In this document: positions 59,411 to 64,000 of the stretch, piece after piece | Layout: each line of letters starts with the position of its first letter | Numbering within the stretch: position 1 is the first letter of the stretch | From: Austropuccinia psidii | Taxonomy: Eukaryota > Basidiomycota > Pucciniomycetes > Pucciniales > Sphaerophragmiaceae | Direction: 5' to 3' | NCBI GenBank assembly: GCA_023105745.1 | Contig: JALGQZ010000015.1 | Span: forward strand, 5,107,499 to 5,171,498 | DNA: 64,000 nt | The notes under the pieces: generated by a model | Told to the model about the DNA's origin: nothing | Database searches by the model: none | What the model saw: only the letters and a program-made list of their open reading frames with translations | Made by a program: the position numbers and the translations under genes

Positions 59411-60002
59411 TTTTGGGGGCCTGGCCGTGTTTTAAAAACTTTTGGACTTATTACAAGTAAGTTTTTCTCTTTTTTATCATTTTATTGACACTTGTTTTAT
59501 CTTTTTAGGCGTCATTATTCTCTTAAAAATATATATTTTTATATATTTTATTTATTTTTAAAAAAAATAATCATATTCTGAAGGGTATCTGTCATGTGGC
59601 TGATAACCCCAAGACCAGTATTTTTGGCGTGTTTTGTATATAAAAACACTTTTAAGCCACTAATACAGTCTTAATTCTTAATTGAATCAAGACAGCTCAT
59701 ACTGATAAACCAACAGCTGAGGCATGTTTGAGCACATTGTTAGCTCAATTGCCCTGTAATACACCATCTTTGACAGATTATACTTGCTTATTACAAGTAT
59801 TCTGTAAGATATTGGTATACAAACAATATACCACATATCAGCAAGCTGTATTTTTGACGTGGAATTGTTAATTCAATTACACTGTCATAATACAAGGGCA
59901 TATTGTAATACAATACAAGCCCAGAGGCCATTCTTAGACGTGCAAAACCAGCCTTTTCAGAAGTCTTAACTGACATAAGCCCTCTTTTCGTTTTTGATTC
60001 AG
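59411..60002 (+). other. Leader of P2 with primer region and splice signals
   Basis: It begins TTTTGGGGGCCTGGCC. The donor ACAA|GTAAGT at 59457 can pair with the near acceptor ending at 59508 (CTTTTTAG, 52-nt intron) or with the far acceptor TTTTTGATTCAG ending at 60002 (546-nt intron). Only the far choice makes the ORF1 start codon. Confidence 0.65.
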
Positions 60003-61071
60003 TGGAAGAAAATCTCATACCACTTGAGACCCAGTCACAGGCCAACACACCAGTGACACCCCCAGAACCAGAGGGCAGCAAGGGCAAAGGAAAAAGACTT
60101 AGTGAAGGCCTCATTACAGCCAAAAAGTGTGCACCAATAGCCACTCAGAGGAGTAGAAAACCACAAAACTCTGCTTCAATACAAGGTAAACCAACCTTAA
60201 CCACTTGTACAGGGAAGATTACAATTATTAACCCACTTGTAACCTCCAAAGGCAAACTTCCCAAATCAGCAGATACCAAATTTGTACAAGGCACAGTCAA
60301 AGGTAAATACCCTAAGAACATAAGGTTTTTGACTTCTTGCAAACACTGATATGTCCCCTGCATACCTCAGAGACCTTGGCTTCCAAAGGAACCAACCAGA
60401 GGACAGAGAAAGCTTTTCCAGAACCAGAAGACCTGGAAGAAGACACTTTGGACACAGTGGTGGATGGCAAAACAATGAGGGAGATAATATCAACCTTGCC
60501 ATTCACACTCGAATTCAACAGGAACCTCAAACCAGAGGACTGGAAGGATATGGATCAAGTTCTTCAGCTCCACCAACTCCTCAAAGACTTATTTCAATGG
60601 AGCATGGACAACAAGAGGTTCAACCTGGCAAGTCACTGGGCAGAACTTGGAGAAAGTTGCCAGAAGATCTGTCTCAAAGAGATAGACTTCAAAGACCTAA
60701 TGGTAATCACCAAAGGTTTGAATCCTACCAGGAAGTTCAGACTCCTGGAGGAAAGGGCACAGAGGATAAGGGAGAACCAAGCCACTATCCAAGCTATAGA
60801 AGAACCGTTAACCCAGACAGGGCCTACTCAGATTCCTTCAGTCTCACAAGGAGCAGGCCAAATCAGCTCTGCAGTGGCTTCACACCATTCAGAAACCAGC
60901 AGATCAGTGGGCAAGAGTCACCATTCTTCAAAATTCCAGGAAGTTTCCAGGAGAAGACAAGGAAACAAGGGAAAGAACAAAGCCTCCTTCAACCAGAGGA
61001 GGAAAGAGTCAGACCCCATGATCCAGAAGCTGTTAGACTTGGTAAAAGAAGTACACAAGAGCCAGAAGTAG
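59456..61071 (+). CDS. ORF1 of element P2: predicted spliced protein, 333 aa, intact
   Basis: Exons: exon 1 ending at 59456 (...TTACAA), A 60003-60302, B 60371-61071. The junction reads ACA|A|TGGAA, giving ATG in good context (ACAATGG). 1 + 300 + 701 nt = 334 codons including the stop, with no internal stop. Residues 1-100: basic, Ser/Thr/Pro/Lys-rich, no Met of its own. About 155-220: helical-looking domain with several Trp (PEDWKDMDQVLQLHQLLKD, WSMDNKRFNLASHWAELG). About 292-311: Arg/Lys-rich (SRRRQGNKGKNK). No signal peptide, membrane segment or known family recognised. Exon A has no ATG in its frame back to the TAA at 59906, so without the splice it has no start. The role is unknown. Confidence 0.65.
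60303..60370 (+). other. 68-nt intron of ORF1 in P2 containing the Gag-Pol ATG
   Basis: AAAG|GTAAATAC ... CTGAT ... ATACCTCAG|AG. Branch-like CTGAT lies at about 60346-60350, some 20 nt before the acceptor (CTAAC in P1). Gag-Pol starts at 60351. Keeping the intron gives Gag-Pol a start, while removing it joins ORF1. Confidence 0.7.
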
Positions 61072-64000
61072 TTGTAAACCACTCTAGAATCAGTAGTCCT
61101 AGTAATAGAAACATTACCCCCACTCAGACTGAAAATAACATTGTCACATCTGAGAGTAACATCAACAGTGATACACTGTGGTTACAAATGTCCCAATATT
61201 CTGAACAATCTGCAAATCAGTTTGCAGAAATTGAAGCTGGCCAACAAAGGATGAGACAAACTCAAGCCTCCTTGGAACAGATAGTTAAGAATCTTCAAGC
61301 AGGATATGCCTAGCTGAGCAAAGCCTCTACAGAAACCAAAAAAAGACTGAATATAGTGTTTGAAGAACAACACCACAGCCCAAGGTACAGGGAGTGTCTG
61401 GATCAAGACATTAACAAGTTGTTTAATGCCTACCATAGCTTGAAGCCCCAACCACAAGGCCAAGTTTTGGAGAATCCATATCCACCAGATGAAATCAAAC
61501 CAGATGCCATGTTGATGAATAAGGCAAGGTCTCCATCACAATACCAAGATGGAGATGGAATGTCTTATTCAGAGAAGGAAGCCTTGAAACAGCTTCCTGA
61601 GGCCTCAAGCTGGCCCAAATTCTCTGGATCAGGAGAATATGATCATATGGAACTCATAGATTATATTGATGGACTCTTCATTGATGTACCAAGCATACCA
61701 GACTACTGGATCACTGCTAGATTGAATACTGCATTTAAAGGTCATGCCAGTATATGGTACACAGAAATGAAAGAAATCCATGGCAGAAGAAACTGGCCAT
61801 GGTGGAAGAGTCAAATCATCCAAAAGTACAGTAATGGAACTTGGATATGGCAAAAGACCATGTCATTTGAAAATGACAAATACTCTGTGAACAAAGATCC
61901 ATATGAGTGGTGTCTTAGGCAGTCTAAAAGACTTAAAGCCATTTATCCTCAGATGAACATCCAGATGAGGAATCACAAACTTCTGACACAATTGCCAGGA
62001 GAACTAGAGCATGCAGTAAAATGCAGATGAAACCAAAATTGCACTCTATATGAAATTGCCAACACCTTACAAGACATAAGGAAGAGGACTAATATAGGGA
62101 AATTCACCCCATGTAAGAGCAGTAGTTTCAAAGAGAAACAACCTTTCAGGGTAGAGTTTAAAGACAAACCCAAAGGAAGAGTGGCAGAAGTGGCAAAGAA
62201 GAGGAATTTCTGTCACAATTGTGGTTCAACAGACCACTATGCCAACAACTTTCCAAAGGAAAAGAAAAAAGTCTATGCCATAGAAAAGGTCCCTGAGGAA
62301 GAACCTCCAACAGAGGATTCTGAATCAGACTCCATGGGTGTTGCCATCAGAGAACCATCTAATGATGATCAAGACCCAAGAGAGGAATTTCTAGTGGAAT
62401 ACCAAGAGGAAACCACACTGGAAATCCAGGAAATACAGTTGGAAGCAGGCATGACACAGGACACTGCTAACAAGAACTTGTGCAAACACACACAAGATGC
62501 ACAAACATTCCTGGTTACACCAACCAAAGGAATGGCATATATACATGGGACAGCCACAAAAATGACCGTTTGTATTGACAATGCTCAGCATCCACTGATC
62601 ATTGATAGTGGAGAACACTGCTCCATAGTGGCCAGAAACTATCTGGATACCCACTTCCCAAACTGGGAAAAACAGCTCTTGTCCACTAAGGCAAGGAAAT
62701 TCAAGAGTGCATCAGGGAAGATGAATTCCATTGGGACAATTATCAAAGAGATAAGTATACCCCACAAGAAGGGTAATATCAGACTCAACCCAGAGCTTGT
62801 AGTGCTTGAGGATGCCCACATCCAAGGGTTTTTACTGGGAACAGATTACCAGAGGATGTATGGCATGGACATTTACAACAGTAAAAATAGGCACATCACG
62901 ATTGGTACTAACAAGGAAAAGAAATTTTCACTTGATATATACCAGATATCTTCCCAAGACCCACTAGAAGAACTTCTGAAGGAATTCAGAGAGGGACAGT
63001 TTAGCACTACCCTCACCAGTAAACAAAAACTAAGTTTACTGAAGATGCTTAGAAAGAACAGACCAGCATTTGCCATTGGTGAAGAACCATTAGGCAAGAT
63101 CAAAGGCCATGATATAGAACTATATCTGGATGTGGAAAGGCCTTATCCAACCATGCTGAGGAGACCTCCTTATCCAGCAAGTCTGGAAACCAGGAAAGAA
63201 ATTGAGAAACATATCAATGAACTCCTGGATATGGATGTCATCAGGAAGATTGGACATAATGAAATAGTGGAAATCACCACCCCTGTCCTAATCACCGGGA
63301 ATGATGGCAAGTCTAGACTGTGTGGAGATTTCAGAGCTCTGAATAACTACACAAAAGCAGACAGGTACCCTATACCCAGGATACCTCATGCCTTGGATAA
63401 ACTGGCTAAAGCCAAATTCATAACCAAAATGGATTGTATGAAAGGTTTCCACTAAAATGGAGTTAAACCAAACTCCATGAAATTACTCAGAATAATATGC
63501 CATATGGGCATATATGACTACACCAGAATGCCATTTGGCATCAAAAATGCACCAGCCCACTTCCAAAGGATGATGGACACAATATTTCAAGAAGAAATAC
63601 TGGAAGGCTGGATGGTGGTATATATTTATGACATCATTATATACTCAGAGACATGGGAGGACCATGTGCAATACATAGACAGAGTGCTAAGTAAATGCAC
63701 ACCCATAAATCTGAAAATTTCACTTAAAAAGTGCAATTTTGGCCAACAAGAGTTACTGGCCCTGGGACAGAAAGTATCAGGTCTTAGTCTGGCAATTGAC
63801 CAGAATAAAGTAGCAGCAGTACTGCAAAATCCAGTACCAAAAAGCATCAAAGAGATTCAATCTCTTCTTGGGTTTGCTAGCTACTATAGAAACCATATCA
63901 AACATTTTGCACACATAACTAGTAGTTTATACAAGTTATGTTCAAAAGATGTAGTTTTTGAAATAACCAAGGAATGGAGGGATGCATATTAGAGAATAAA
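60351..64000 (+). pseudogene. gag-pol: Gag-Pol of element P2, four stops, continues beyond the window
   Basis: One frame from ATG 60351. Stops: 61311-61313, 62028-62030, 63453-63455 and 63990-63992. Order: disordered N-terminus (overlaps ORF1 out of frame for about 700 nt); coiled coil near 61190-61310; capsid (WPKFSGSGEYDHMELIDYID, WWKSQIIQKYS); knuckle CHNCGSTDHYANNF with the last Cys replaced; protease DSGEHCS; RT with MPFGIKNAP; then YIYD at 63621-63632 in place of YIDD, which removes a catalytic Asp; and the start of the connection/RNase H region. Each defect alone would inactivate it. The intact ORF1 in the same copy is the contrast. Confidence 0.93.

Larger units (their letters stand above)
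57977..64000 (+). mobile_element. Element P2: Ty3 chromovirus, runs off the right edge
   Basis: 5' LTR, primer region, leader with splice signals, ORF1 and Gag-Pol up to RNase H are present in the same order as in M and P1. The remainder is outside the window. Confidence 0.92.

Noticed and set aside
60002..60004. GTG at 60002 as a start codon for ORF1
   Set aside because: Non-AUG starts are rare in fungi, and the same place is GTG after a perfect splice acceptor in M and P1 as well. A splice-made ATG explains all three better.
1..64000. Host genes, tRNA, rRNA
   Set aside because: No intron-containing host-like reading frame, no tRNA cloverleaf pattern and no rRNA stretch recognised on either strand. 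A covariance-model or profile search could still find something short.

Overview
The window is filled with retrotransposons. I found no host gene, tRNA, rRNA or CRISPR. It looks like a repeat-rich, AT-rich fungal genome. The Gag and Pol sequences resemble those I know from rust fungi (Pucciniales), most of all very large genomes such as Austropuccinia psidii. That host call is recognition from memory and was not checked by a search.

Layout: (1) 1-1005, minus strand, is the 5' LTR and leader of a Ty3 element ('S2') that runs off the left edge. (2) 1006-3902 is AT-rich with nothing recognised. (3) 3903-15367 is a complete plus-strand element ('G') with 2.1-kb LTRs, GTAC target duplications, a decayed Gag, a decayed aspartic protease and no RT or integrase. 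(4) 15368-20786 is mostly unassigned. (5) 20787 to about 31115 is a wrecked minus-strand chromovirus ('L') carrying two solo LTRs. (6) 31167 to about 56830 is a plus-strand element of the same family ('P1'). Its 5' LTR is split by a complete minus-strand sibling ('M', 31222-42434, ATAAA duplications), which itself carries a solo LTR (CTGTT duplications). Its gag is split by a complete element of another family ('S', 46149-55327, two 761-bp LTRs). (7) 56830-57912 is a fragment of a third LTR family ('C'). (8) 57977 to the right edge is a second plus-strand sibling ('P2').

In L, M, P1 and P2, Gag-Pol is one reading frame: disordered N-terminus, coiled coil, capsid, zinc knuckle, protease, RT, RNase H, integrase and chromodomain-like tail. 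All copies have stops. In front of and overlapping gag lies a second gene, 'ORF1'. The sequence predicts that it is made only after splicing. A GTRAGT donor just behind the primer site, where the exon ends in AA, joins an acceptor followed by TGGAAG. This would create the start codon at the exon junction. A second intron of exactly 68 nt in all four copies is then removed, and this intron contains the Gag-Pol start codon. The spliced ORF1 is an intact 333 codons in both M and P2, while Gag-Pol in the same copies has several stops. I consider this the most interesting system in the window.

Element S has separate gag and pol frames joined by a canonical -1 slippery heptamer. It has no tRNA primer site. 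Instead, 14 nt starting one base after the LTR are perfectly complementary to a stretch near the probable transcript start, as in self-primed Tf1-like elements.

Insertion order read from the nesting: P1 before M, M before its solo LTR; P1 before S; L before its two solo LTRs. All identity statements are by eye, and no alignment, expression or database search was possible.
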